DNA from: Phosphitispora fastidiosa | GTDB taxonomy: Bacteria; Bacillota; Thermincolia; Thermincolales; UBA2595 | Assembly: GCF_019008365.1 (NCBI RefSeq) | Contig: NZ_JAHHUL010000020.1 | Coordinates: 1 to 64,000, forward strand | Direction: 5' to 3' | DNA: 64,000 nucleotides | Part shown: in pieces, positions 26,774 to 35,582 of the stretch | How the letters are laid out: each line of letters opens with the position of its first letter | Numbering within the stretch: the first letter of the stretch is position 1 | The notes under the pieces: model-generated | What the model was told of the DNA's origin: nothing | Seen by the model: only the letters and a program-made list of their open reading frames with translations | Database searches by the model: none | Program-made: the position numbers and the translations under genes

Positions 26774-28082
26774 AAAGTATTTTCAGGCCATAGAAAAGAC
26801 AGAACCGATTAAGACAAACGGTAAAGTCACCCAGGTTATCGGTCTTATTATCGAGTCCCAGGGTCCTGGGGCCAACCTGGGGGAATTATGTTATGTTTTT
26901 CCGAATAAAGGTTCTCTGAAGATAAAGGCAGAGGTTGTAGGGTTCAGAGAAAATAAGATTCTCCTGATGCCCCTCGGTGAACTAAGCGGTATCGGTCCCG
27001 GGTGTGAAGTTGTGGCAACCGGGGATACCTTCAGGGTTGGTGTGGGAAACCGGATTCTGGGAAGGATTATCGACGGTCTGGGTAATCCCCTCGATTGTGG
27101 CGGATGCCTTGAGATTTCAGTGGATTACCCGGTAAATAATAGTCCGCCTAATCCACTGGACAGGAAACGGATCACGGAACCTCTGTCAATAGGAGTTAAG
27201 GCAATAGATGGTATGCTGACCTGTGGCAAGGGACAGCGGATTGGGATATTTTCCGGAAGCGGGGTTGGTAAGAGTACCCTTTTGGGAATGGTTGCCCGAA
27301 ACACATCAGCCGATGTTAATGTAATAGCTCTGATTGGCGAACGTGGCCGTGAGGTCAGGGAGTTTATTGAGAAAGACCTGGGTGAAGAAGGTCTGCGGCG
27401 TTCGGTAGTGGTTGTGGCCACTTCGGACCAACCCGCACTGGTACGGTTGAAGGGCGCCATGGTAGCGACTACAATAGCAGAATACTTCAGGGACCAGGGG
27501 CTGGATGTGATGTTTATGATGGATTCGGTAACCCGTTTTGCCATGGCCCAAAGGGAGATCGGGCTGGCAGTAGGCGAACCTCCTGCCACCAGGGGATATA
27601 CTCCTTCTGTATTTGCACTATTGCCAAAGCTTCTGGAACGCTCCGGGACCTCAGCCAGTGGAACCATAACCGGGTTGTATACCGTACTTGTAGATGGCGA
27701 TGACCACAATGAACCTATTGCTGATGCTGTAAGGGGTATTCTGGATGGGCATATAGTTCTCACCAGGGAACTGGCAATGCAGACCCATTATCCTGCCATA
27801 GATGTTCTGGCAAGTGTCAGCCGGGTTATGAATGACATTGTGCCAGAAGGCCATAGGAAGTCTGCTGATGAAATGCGCAGCATAATGGCAACTTACAGGG
27901 AAGCTAAGGACTTGATAGATATTGGAGCTTATTCAATGGGCAGCAACCCAAAAATAGATTATGCCATATCTAAGATCGACCGGGTGCTTGAATTTTTGAA
28001 ACAGGGTGTAGATGATAAATATACTTTTGAGGATGCTGTTGATATCCTCAGGGCTCTTGCCGAGAACCGTATATCGGCATAA
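26760..28082 (+). CDS. fliI: Flagellum-specific ATP synthase FliI
   Basis: Hexameric ATPase of the flagellar type III export apparatus. The 440-residue protein has an F1-beta-like core with Walker A GSGVGKST, the ALIGERGREVREF motif, Walker B around DVMFMMDSVTRFA, and the EPPATRGYTPSVF segment. The ATG lies within the end of fliH, so translation is coupled. Confidence 0.96.
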   Translation: MQKFEKYFQAIEKTEPIKTNGKVTQVIGLIIESQGPGANLGELCYVFPNKGSLKIKAEVVGFRENKILLMPLGELSGIGPGCEVVATGDTFRVGVGNRILGRIIDGLGNPLDCGGCLEISVDYPVNNSPPNPLDRKRITEPLSIGVKAIDGMLTCGKGQRIGIFSGSGVGKSTLLGMVARNTSADVNVIALIGERGREVREFIEKDLGEEGLRRSVVVVATSDQPALVRLKGAMVATTIAEYFRDQGLDVMFMMDSVTRFAMAQREIGLAVGEPPATRGYTPSVFALLPKLLERSGTSASGTITGLYTVLVDGDDHNEPIADAVRGILDGHIVLTRELAMQTHYPAIDVLASVSRVMNDIVPEGHRKSADEMRSIMATYREAKDLIDIGAYSMGSNPKIDYAISKIDRVLEFLKQGVDDKYTFEDAVDILRALAENRISA

Positions 28083-28099
28083 GAAGGAGATGAAGCCCT

Positions 28100-28552
28100 A
28101 TGAAAAAGTTTGTCTTCAAGCTCCAGACGGCACTTGACCTCAAACTGAAGGCTGAGGAAATGAAAAAGGAAGAACTGGTTACGGCAACTGATATATATAA
28201 GGAAAGCTGCCGGGTCCTGGAATACCTGAAAACAAGATTGGCTGAAATTCAGGATACGGTAAGAGGGAAACAGGGAGAGCAATTTGATGTCACCGAAATA
28301 AGGAGATGCCAGGACTACATACCTGTCATCAATGAACATATCAGCCAGCAGGCGCTGATAACTGAGGAGCACCGCGTCGCCATGGAAGAGGTCAGAGGCG
28401 AACTTGTCGAAATAATGAAAGAAAGAAAGATCCTGGAAAAGCTCAGGACAAGGCACTACCAGGATTATATGCGAGAGTTCCTCAGGGAGGAACAGAAACA
28501 GATCGACGAGATGGCGACAACAGGCTTTATACACAGGGATTCAGCTGTATAA
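28100..28552 (+). CDS. fliJ: Flagellar export protein FliJ
   Basis: Small coiled-coil chaperone and export-gate activator. The 150-residue protein is almost wholly helical and charged (MKKFVFKLQTALDLKLKAEE at the N-terminus) and ends with a Glu/Lys-rich helix. The length and position after fliI fit FliJ. ATG with AAGGAGATG. Confidence 0.9.
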   Translation: MKKFVFKLQTALDLKLKAEEMKKEELVTATDIYKESCRVLEYLKTRLAEIQDTVRGKQGEQFDVTEIRRCQDYIPVINEHISQQALITEEHRVAMEEVRGELVEIMKERKILEKLRTRHYQDYMREFLREEQKQIDEMATTGFIHRDSAV

Positions 28553-28563
28553 CAGGGGGTTAA

Positions 28564-29160
28564 ATGCCAGTGCGGGTAAAAAAGATACTTTCCAGAATTA
28601 TATTAGTAATACTGATTCTTGGCATAGTTGCAGGCGCTGTATGGGTCCTGGACTGGCTGGCAGTGATTGATGTCCGGAAGACGGCCGGAAAGATTCCTGT
28701 TGTTGGGAAAATGATATCCGCAGAAGAAGTAAAAGACGATAAAAAGGACGACAAAAAAGATGGCAAAGAGGCCCCGCCCAACCCCTTGGAAGAGGAAAAT
28801 AAAAAGCTTAAGGAGCAAGTGCAAAGGCTTGAAAAACAGGCTGGGGAGATGGCCAAACAGTTGGAGATTGTGAATACCGAAAAACAGGACCTGTTGGAAG
28901 AAAGGGAAACTCTTCAGGGTACTCTGGCATCAATGAAGAGTCTTCAGGAGCAGCAAGAGGGAGCCGAGGTCAGCTATCAGAAACTGGCAGAATACTATAC
29001 TGAAATGAAACCCGAAGCTGCAGTTAATATAATGAACAATCTAGCTGATGACGTTACCATTGGGATACTGCAGTACCTTGATAATGAACAGACCGCCAAA
29101 ATTCTTAGCGCCATGGAGCCGGAGAAAGCGGCAGGTATTGTAGATCAGATGAAACAATAG
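28564..29160 (+). CDS. MotE/YlxF-like flagellar operon protein
   Basis: This 198-residue protein has one N-terminal membrane helix (about 8-32), a charged Lys/Asp-rich linker (about 57-75), a coiled coil (about 78-135), and a C-terminal MgtE-N-like domain (YYTEMKPEAAVNIMNNLADD, then KILSAMEPEKAAGIVDQM). This is the layout of Bacillus YlxF and of MotE, a periplasmic motor chaperone in other bacteria. It sits between fliJ and fliK as ylxF does. Its stop codon ends exactly at the left edge of a fold-back element. Confidence 0.85.
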   Translation: MPVRVKKILSRIILVILILGIVAGAVWVLDWLAVIDVRKTAGKIPVVGKMISAEEVKDDKKDDKKDGKEAPPNPLEEENKKLKEQVQRLEKQAGEMAKQLEIVNTEKQDLLEERETLQGTLASMKSLQEQQEGAEVSYQKLAEYYTEMKPEAAVNIMNNLADDVTIGILQYLDNEQTAKILSAMEPEKAAGIVDQMKQ

Positions 29161-29422
29161 GCTCTCGGAAATGACCGGGAATGGCATATGGTGAGCTGTT
29201 GTACCGATTTTCCGCACTGTTGCCGGAGAAATCTAACCTTGCTCCTGGCGAAGTCCGGGAACACCGCCAATTCGCCTTCCGTGGCTCAGTGGCGGCGCGG
29301 GCCGTCCATGGCCCCGCGTCCCGGACTTCGCTTAGCGGAACTGCGGTAACATTTCTCACAGCGTCAGTGCAAGGAAAATCTTGTACAACACCTCACCAAA
29401 TTCCACAGTCATTTCCGAAGCC
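29160..29422 (+). repeat. 263-bp fold-back (MITE-like) element
   Basis: The ends are inverted repeats of about 60 bp (left 29160-29222, right about 29362-29422), matching from CGGAAATGAC through TGGTGAG, TGTTGTAC and GATTTTCC. A perfect 13-bp inner stem GCGAAGTCCGGGA with its complement lies at about 29249-29261 and 29323-29335, so nearly the whole element folds into one long hairpin. It carries no gene. A degenerate copy lies at 18754-18892. It fills most of the ylxF-fliK gap; the remaining 138 bp up to 29560 hold only the fliK ribosome site and no other feature that I see. Confidence 0.85.
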
Positions 29423-29560
29423 GATGTCGGAGGGAAAAAGAAGTCTAGGCGTAGAGCCCTAAAAATACAGGAAATTCTGTTTCCGAGACTTGGTCTACTG
29501 AAAGGGGGTGGTTGGAGAGAAAAACAGGATTAAAAACAGCATATTGGAAAGGAGGTGAAA

Positions 29561-31189
29561 ATGTTGCAGACAATGCCATTTATGGCCATTGCAGGTAATC
29601 CGGCAGTAAAACCGGGAAACGGCCCCAGTCAGGACAGAGAGTGCCGGAATGATGTCCGGAGCAGTCATAGGGCTAAAGAGACACCCTTCTCTGAGACACT
29701 GAAAGATGCTTCTCACAATGTCTGTGAGAATGAGCAAAACAATGAAACAGCTATGACTGAAAGGAAGGACTCAGTAAGCAGACGGTCCGGCGAAGCCGGG
29801 TCTGAGAAGGCAGCTGCAAAAGAGGCAGATGTTAAAGATACAGATGTCAAAGAGGTTCGCCATCCTGAAGCAGATGAATTGATGCAGCTATTGGAAATGC
29901 TCCGGGAACTTGAGTCGGAAGCGGGTTGGAACGCCATTGCAGCTGAAGGCGGTAACCAGATTGGTTTAGCGGGCGGCGGGCTTTCACGGAGTGAATTTGC
30001 ATCTCTGACCGGATTGCTGCAGGACCTAAGTAGTATGAACAATCTGGATCCAGGTCAGCTCAAAAAGCTCCTTGGCAATTTTCTGAAGGTGTTAGAAGCA
30101 GCCGGAGAGGTTTCGCCGGGAATGAACGACCTAAAACTCCTGATACAGAACCAATTAAACCCTGAGACCGGTTTACCCCGGGAGGTATTTCTGACTCAGC
30201 TTGCTGCAAAAGTCAGGCAGTTAACCGGAATTGCCGGGGACGGATCTGGGCAAAACCGGGAGCTGTCGAACGGAAGTAAGGAAGCTCAGCCTGCAAGTGC
30301 ACAAAAACCGGCAGAACCTGGAGGGGGGCAGGCGAAAACAACAGGAAGCGGCTCAGGAGATGCCGGAAGGCCTGGCAGTCCGGCGGTCACCGGTGAGAAT
30401 GAAACCGGTGGGATGGTTAAAACTAACACGGCGGCTGATGTAAGCGCCAAGGCAAATGGTGCGCCGGCGATGCCGGACAGCGGAAGCGGTTCTGAAGCGG
30501 GAAGGCGGTTGTTGGAGAAAGCCTCTGCCAGTGATGTCGTAATGAAGACAGCCTCAGAAAATCAAACAAGCGCTCCCGAAAATGCCAGACCGGTTGGCAA
30601 CAGTGAACCGCAGGCAGCAGGACCCCGTATTGAACAGCTTCAGGCTCAGGTCGGAACACAGCACCAATATTCGGGAAACGGTTCTGCCGATGGAGGCAGC
30701 ACACCTGGTCAGGTTTCCCCAGCCACCTACACCACGCAAACCTATCAGGGAGACCGGGCAGTTTTTACCCAGATTATCCAGAAGGTAAAACTTGCCGCTG
30801 CTCCGGGAACATCTGAAATGCAGATTGAGCTTAAACCCGAGTTTCTGGGCAGGTTAAAACTGACGGTAAGTACCGAAAACGGTCTGGTGACAGCCAGATT
30901 CAATACTCACAGCCCACAGGTCAAGGCAGTTATTGAGGCGAATCTGGCAGCTCTTAGGGATAGTTTAGCTGACCAGGGCATCAAAGTAGACCAGCTTTCA
31001 GTAACTGTTACCCCTGAAAAAAATCATTCGGGACAAGGGGAACGTGATGGCTTATTCAAGAGAAGGAATCAAGCCAGGGGCAGTCGGCTGCCGCTAAATG
31101 AAGACCAGCTTGAAACGGTGTTTTCTGCCGGCGCAAGGCGTCTGACTAGCGCCGGGTATTATGGCAATACAGTTGATTTTACGGCATAG
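29561..31189 (+). CDS. fliK: Flagellar hook-length control protein FliK
   Basis: Molecular ruler and export-specificity switch. The 542-residue protein has a long low-complexity Gly/Ser/Ala/Pro-rich middle (about 220-390) and a conserved C-terminal domain (about 415-490) with EMQIELKPEFLGRLKLTVS and the helix LRDSLADQGIKVDQLSVTV. ATG 29561 after AAGGAGGTG; an in-frame GTG at 29555 lies in that site. The ruler region is poorly conserved between species. Confidence 0.9.
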   Translation: MLQTMPFMAIAGNPAVKPGNGPSQDRECRNDVRSSHRAKETPFSETLKDASHNVCENEQNNETAMTERKDSVSRRSGEAGSEKAAAKEADVKDTDVKEVRHPEADELMQLLEMLRELESEAGWNAIAAEGGNQIGLAGGGLSRSEFASLTGLLQDLSSMNNLDPGQLKKLLGNFLKVLEAAGEVSPGMNDLKLLIQNQLNPETGLPREVFLTQLAAKVRQLTGIAGDGSGQNRELSNGSKEAQPASAQKPAEPGGGQAKTTGSGSGDAGRPGSPAVTGENETGGMVKTNTAADVSAKANGAPAMPDSGSGSEAGRRLLEKASASDVVMKTASENQTSAPENARPVGNSEPQAAGPRIEQLQAQVGTQHQYSGNGSADGGSTPGQVSPATYTTQTYQGDRAVFTQIIQKVKLAAAPGTSEMQIELKPEFLGRLKLTVSTENGLVTARFNTHSPQVKAVIEANLAALRDSLADQGIKVDQLSVTVTPEKNHSGQGERDGLFKRRNQARGSRLPLNEDQLETVFSAGARRLTSAGYYGNTVDFTA

Positions 31190-31201
31190 GAGGTGATTAG
31201 G

Positions 31202-31837
31202 TTGAGTGCAGTGTCCGGAATTGTTGGCAGTACACAGGAAAGTACGGCCAGTGCGGTTAAAAAGGTTCTCGGGAAAGACGATTTTCTGAAACTGATGATT
31301 ACCCAGCTCAGGTATCAGGATCCGCTGGAACCAACTGATAACAAGGACTTTATTGCCCAGATGGCCCAGTTCAGTTCCCTGGAACAGATGGCTAACATGA
31401 GCAAGGGTTTTGAAACAATGGCTCAGTTCCAGGAATCAATACTCAGGGAATCGGCGGTAGGCCAGGCCATAAACCTGATCGGGAAGACGGTAAGCGCAAT
31501 TCTGCCTGTAGAATCGGTTACCGGAAAAATTAATACTGAACAGACCAAGCTTTATCTGGAGGCAGACAAAAACTCGATGACGTTACAGACTCTTGCCAAG
31601 GATACCCCGGTTACGGTGCTGGCCCTGGAAGGTGGGATGTATGAGGTGCTCCTGCAAAACGGTACCAGAGGTTATGTTGCTGAGGATGCCCTGACTATTG
31701 ATGACAACCCAAGAATTACCGGAGTTGCCACAGGAATGAAGCTTATTGATGGGTCACCACATGTTACCATAAACGGGAAGGATGTTCCCCTAACCCAGGT
31801 TGAGGAGGTTAAATTGGCCGCTGAGGAAGGTGTTTAG
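31202..31837 (+). CDS. flgD: Flagellar hook assembly (capping) protein FlgD
   Basis: Hook cap needed for FlgE polymerisation. The 211-residue protein has the conserved N-terminus with LGKDDFLKLMITQLRYQDP and FIAQMAQFSSLEQM (residues about 22-68), followed by a beta-rich cap domain with an SH3-like stretch (TPVTVLALEGGMYEVLLQN). TTG at 31202, eight bases after AGGAGGTGA. Confidence 0.94.
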   Translation: MSAVSGIVGSTQESTASAVKKVLGKDDFLKLMITQLRYQDPLEPTDNKDFIAQMAQFSSLEQMANMSKGFETMAQFQESILRESAVGQAINLIGKTVSAILPVESVTGKINTEQTKLYLEADKNSMTLQTLAKDTPVTVLALEGGMYEVLLQNGTRGYVAEDALTIDDNPRITGVATGMKLIDGSPHVTINGKDVPLTQVEEVKLAAEEGV

Positions 31838-31885
31838 GCGGGGTAAATCCGGCAGTAACAGTTTAGCACAGGGAGGTGCAGATTA

Positions 31886-32272
31886 ATGGTAGATAAGGTG
31901 ATGTATCCCCAGCCAATTATACCGGTTGGTCCATCTAAAGCAGGAACCAAGCCGCAAAAGCCGGAACAGGGGCCACAGGTTCCATTCAGGGACGTGCTGG
32001 AAAATCAGCTTACAGCAGGGGGGATCAAATTCTCATCCCATGCCCGGCAAAGGCTGGAGGTAAGAAATATCAGGCTTACCGGAGACGACTTGGCTAAAAT
32101 CAGCAGCGCTGTTGACCGGGCCGCTCAAAAAGGATCCAGGGACTCCCTGATTATGATGAATAACCTGGCTTTTGTGGTAAGTGTCAAAAACAAAACAGTA
32201 ATCACTGCTATGGATAATGCCGGTATGAAGGACCATGTATTTACCAATATTGACAGCGCTGTTATCGTGTAA
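31886..32272 (+). CDS. Flagellar operon protein of the TIGR02530/YlxG type
   Basis: This 128-residue protein has the family core (IKFSSHARQRLEVRNIRLT, KGSRDSLIMMNNLAFVVSV, ending TAMDNAGMKDHVFTNIDSAVI). Members occur between flgD and flgE in Firmicutes, and their function is not established. ATG after GGGAGGTGC. Confidence 0.85.
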   Translation: MVDKVMYPQPIIPVGPSKAGTKPQKPEQGPQVPFRDVLENQLTAGGIKFSSHARQRLEVRNIRLTGDDLAKISSAVDRAAQKGSRDSLIMMNNLAFVVSVKNKTVITAMDNAGMKDHVFTNIDSAVIV

Positions 32273-32289
32273 GGCTGTCTGACAGGTTG

Positions 32290-32415
32290 GGATTTAAGAA
32301 ACAGATTAATGTAAGTTGGGGCCGGACCTCTGAGAGGGAGCCCCGGGGCTGTGACTGACTGAATCAGCCCGGTATCTCAGCCGGATATTAAAATCCGGGA
32401 AAAAATTTATTAATC
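32290..32415 (+). other. Structured spacer with three hairpins upstream of flgE
   Basis: The 159-bp gap before flgE contains successive inverted repeats: GGGGCC...(C)CCCGG around 32318-32347, GGGGCTG/CAGCCC around 32345-32371, and CCGGAT/ATCCGG around 32382-32399. No T-run follows, so these may be processing or stability elements, or a leader controlling hook gene expression. I do not recognise a known riboswitch. Confidence 0.4.
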
Positions 32416-32431
32416 GGAGGTCGATTTAGTT

Positions 32432-33718
32432 ATGATGCGTTCCATGTTCAGCGGAGTGTCTGGTTTGAGGAACCACCAACTCCGCATGGATGTTATCGGC
32501 AATAACATCGCCAATGTTAACACAATCGGTTACAAGAGAGCAAGAGTTACCTTCCAGGACATGCTCAGCCAAAATATCCGCGGCGCTTCTTCGCCACAGG
32601 GGGGTAAGGGGGGAACCAATCCCCAGCAGATAGGACTGGGGATGACTGTAAACAGCATTGACATCCTGCATACCCAGGGCAGTTCCGAGACTACCGGAAA
32701 AGTTACCGATATGATGGTAGACGGGGACGGGTTCTTTATGGTGGGAGATGGTAACAACACCTTCTATACCCGGGCAGGGAACTTCGATTTTGATTCAGCG
32801 GGAAATCTGATAAGCCCCTCAGGCCTGATGGTTAAGGGCTGGATGGCCGACGACAGTTCCGGGGACATAGACACAACGGGAGCCATCTCCGGGATTCAGA
32901 TTCCCAAGGGACAGGCAATTCAGCCACAGGAAACTCAGAACATTTCCCTGGTTGGCAACCTTGATGCCAATGCAGTTACCTATGACGATACTGTAACACC
33001 CCCCACAGGCACAACCGTACCGGTATCATTAACTGTTTATGACTCACTGGGGAACAGCTGGCCGTTAACGCTCCATCTTGATAAAGACTCTGCCTCCGGC
33101 CAATGGCTTGTTACCAGAATTGACAACCCCGGTTGGACGACTGCGCCTTCAGTCTCCGGTGGGCCAATTATCTTTGATAGTACTGGGAAGCTTACCGCCG
33201 CCGGCGACGGACCGCTTGTCATCACCGGAGCGCCACCTAACGCCAACGCCTTTGTCGCAGGCACCAACCCGATTACTGTAGACATTAGCTCTTTAACCGG
33301 GTATGCCTCAGATTCCGGAGAGTCCAATGTGGAGTTGAACAGCCAGGATGGTTATTCATCAGGTGTCTTAAACGGTTATTCCATTGACAAGACCGGTATT
33401 GTAACCGGAAGGTTCTCCAACGGGCTTACCAAGCAGCTAGCCCAGGTAACTCTGGCCAACTTTAACAACCCGGCAGGGCTCATGAAGGTTGGTGAAAATA
33501 ATTATGTTTCGTCTAATAACTCCGGCCAGGCACAGATAGGTACAGCAGGCTCAGGGGGCAGGGGGGATATATCTCCCGGTAAGATAGAAATGTCAAATGT
33601 GGATCTTTCACAGGAATTCACTGATATGATAGTCACTCAGAGAGGGTTTCAGGCCAATTCCCGGATTATCACTGTTTCTGATGAAATGCTTCAGGAGTTG
33701 GTAAACCTGAAACGCTAA
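32432..33718 (+). CDS. flgE: Flagellar hook protein FlgE
   Basis: This 428-residue protein has the N-terminal axial motif MDVIGNNIANVNTIGYKR (about 17-34), the FlgE-type VDGDGFFMV segment, variable outer domains rich in Gly/Thr/Ser, and the C-terminal motif SNVDLSQEFTDMIVTQRGFQ plus helix (SRIITVSDEMLQELVNLKR). ATG with GGAGGTCG upstream. It follows flgD as expected for the hook operon. Confidence 0.94.
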   Translation: MMRSMFSGVSGLRNHQLRMDVIGNNIANVNTIGYKRARVTFQDMLSQNIRGASSPQGGKGGTNPQQIGLGMTVNSIDILHTQGSSETTGKVTDMMVDGDGFFMVGDGNNTFYTRAGNFDFDSAGNLISPSGLMVKGWMADDSSGDIDTTGAISGIQIPKGQAIQPQETQNISLVGNLDANAVTYDDTVTPPTGTTVPVSLTVYDSLGNSWPLTLHLDKDSASGQWLVTRIDNPGWTTAPSVSGGPIIFDSTGKLTAAGDGPLVITGAPPNANAFVAGTNPITVDISSLTGYASDSGESNVELNSQDGYSSGVLNGYSIDKTGIVTGRFSNGLTKQLAQVTLANFNNPAGLMKVGENNYVSSNNSGQAQIGTAGSGGRGDISPGKIEMSNVDLSQEFTDMIVTQRGFQANSRIITVSDEMLQELVNLKR

Positions 33719-33795
33719 TCCGGTTTAGGCATTAAGAGGGAGGTCGGGGATGGAAACATCCATCCCTGGACCCCATTTTGAAAGAAGGGGTTTGT

Positions 33796-34035
33796 ATGAT
33801 TAAAGTAATCAGGATGAATGGTTCGGAGCTGGTTATAAACCCTGAACTTATCGAGTTTATTGAGGCTACTCCGGATACGGTGCTTACCCTGACCACCGGG
33901 AAAAAATTTGTCCTTAAGGATTCAGTCCAGGAACTGATTGACAAGGTGATGGAATACCGCAAGTCAATCGGCATAACAGTCATTGACCGGGTTTATCCTG
34001 AGACTGGTAATTTGGGCGAAACCCATAAAGAATAG
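33796..34035 (+). CDS. flbD: Flagellar protein FlbD
   Basis: This 79-residue FlbD-family protein has MIKVIRMNGSELVINPELIE and GKKFVLKDSVQELIDKVMEY. It is usually found between flgE and fliL/motA in Firmicutes and spirochaetes. Its role is poorly defined. ATG 33796 with AAGAAGGGG; the frame is open to TTG 33778 upstream without a better site. Confidence 0.92.
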   Translation: MIKVIRMNGSELVINPELIEFIEATPDTVLTLTTGKKFVLKDSVQELIDKVMEYRKSIGITVIDRVYPETGNLGETHKE

Positions 34036-34049
34036 GGGGTAGACATTAA

Positions 34050-34556
34050 ATGGCAGATGAAAACAATGAAGTTCAGAAGAACGAGGAGAAGGCTTCTTCA
34101 GGTTCGGGGACAGTTAAGCTTGTCATAGCCGGGGTCGCCATTCTTATCCTGTGTGCCGGATTATCCTACGGTGTTGCCATGTATGCTGCCAATACATTTT
34201 CCAAAGACGATACACCTAAGGGGGATGGCTATGGCACAGTGAAAAGTGAGACCATTGGCACAACTTATGATGCCGGAGAGTTTATCACCAACCTCGATAC
34301 TCCTGACAATAATAGGTACATTAAAGTAAAGATTGTGCTGGCATTCCAGGAACCTACCGTTCAGGAAGAGATAGCTGCCAAGCTGCCCCAAATCCAGCAC
34401 ACTATCAACAGTACACTCCGCCAGCAGAGTCCTGACAGCCTTTCCCAGACAAAGGCCATGGAAAAACTGGCAGACCTGCTTAAGAAAAACATCAATACCC
34501 ACATGGTTAAGGGGAATGTGAACAGTGTTTATTTTACAAGTTTTGTGGTACAGTAA
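34050..34556 (+). CDS. fliL: Flagellar basal body-associated protein FliL
   Basis: Stator-associated membrane protein. The 168 residues comprise a charged cytoplasmic tail, one membrane helix (about 24-46) and a stomatin-like periplasmic domain with RYIKVKIVLAFQ and the C-terminal VYFTSFVVQ. ATG with AGGGGGTAG. It is 27 bp before fliM. Confidence 0.93.
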   Translation: MADENNEVQKNEEKASSGSGTVKLVIAGVAILILCAGLSYGVAMYAANTFSKDDTPKGDGYGTVKSETIGTTYDAGEFITNLDTPDNNRYIKVKIVLAFQEPTVQEEIAAKLPQIQHTINSTLRQQSPDSLSQTKAMEKLADLLKKNINTHMVKGNVNSVYFTSFVVQ

Positions 34557-34583
34557 AAGGCTGGTACTGGAGGTGAGAGCAAA

Positions 34584-35582
34584 GTGAGTGAAATTCTGTC
34601 CCAGGACGAAATAGATGCTCTGTTATCGGCTTTGTCCACTGATGAGGCCCGACCGGACCAGACTAAGAAAAAAGATGACTCCCACAAGAAAATCAGAGTA
34701 TATGATTTTAAAAGGCCCAGCAAGTTTTCCAAGGAGCAGATTCACACTATTCAGGCCATAAACGAAAATTATGCCCGCCTGCTGGCAACGTTTTTTTCGG
34801 CACACCTGCGCACAATCGTACAGATTACGGTTCATTCGGTTGAACAGCTGACTTATGATGAGTTCATTCATTCGGTGCCAAACCCTTCCACCCTGAACAT
34901 ATTCCGGGCGGAGCCTCTTGAAGGGAATGCGATACTGGAAATTAATCCTTCGATAGTGTTTACCATAATTGACAGGTTGTTTGGCGGTCCCGGTCAGGCG
35001 CCGGAAAGTATCCGTGATCTGACTGATATTGAACGCGTAGTTATTGAAAAAGTAGTTGTCCGCACCCTGGATATATTCCGGGAGGCCTGGGAAAGCATTA
35101 TCTCCTTAAAACCAAAGCTTGAGGTAATTGAGTCAAACCCGCTTTTCACCCAAATTGTCTCTCCTTCCGAAATGGTGGTCCTGGTTTCATTTAAAACCAG
35201 GTTTGGGGAGAATGAAGGCCTGATTAATATGTGTATTCCTTATATTGTTCTGGAACCCATTATTAGCAAGTTATCTGCCCACTTTTGGTTTGCCGGCACA
35301 GCAAAGGAGTCCACTCAGGAATCCATTGGGCGCATTAAAGCCCAGATAGAGAAAGCAAACCTGAACCTTACGGCATTGCTGGGAAAGGCTTCAATACATG
35401 TCGGGGAGCTGTTGGAATTACAGCCGGGTGATGTTATTATGCTGGATAGTAAAATTAATGACCCTGTCGAGATCATGGTGGGTTCCCGGAAAAAGTACCT
35501 GGGGAAGCCCGGAACCCTTGGAAGTAAAATGGCTGTTCAGATTTCGTCAGTAGTTCAGGAAGGAGATGACAATGATGAGTGA
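34584..35582 (+). CDS. fliM: Flagellar motor switch protein FliM
   Basis: C-ring switch protein. The 332-residue protein has the N-terminal CheY-P-binding peptide MSEILSQDEIDALLSALS, a CheC-like middle domain with IVFTIIDRLFGGPG, and a C-terminal SpoA/FliN-like domain. GTG at 34584 with GGAGGTGAG. Its end overlaps the start of fliY. Confidence 0.96.
   Translation: MSEILSQDEIDALLSALSTDEARPDQTKKKDDSHKKIRVYDFKRPSKFSKEQIHTIQAINENYARLLATFFSAHLRTIVQITVHSVEQLTYDEFIHSVPNPSTLNIFRAEPLEGNAILEINPSIVFTIIDRLFGGPGQAPESIRDLTDIERVVIEKVVVRTLDIFREAWESIISLKPKLEVIESNPLFTQIVSPSEMVVLVSFKTRFGENEGLINMCIPYIVLEPIISKLSAHFWFAGTAKESTQESIGRIKAQIEKANLNLTALLGKASIHVGELLELQPGDVIMLDSKINDPVEIMVGSRKKYLGKPGTLGSKMAVQISSVVQEGDDNDE

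Noticed and set aside
29105-29462. ORFs on both strands in the ylxF-fliK gap
   Set aside because: They lie inside the fold-back element and reflect its GC-rich inverted arms rather than a coding gene.
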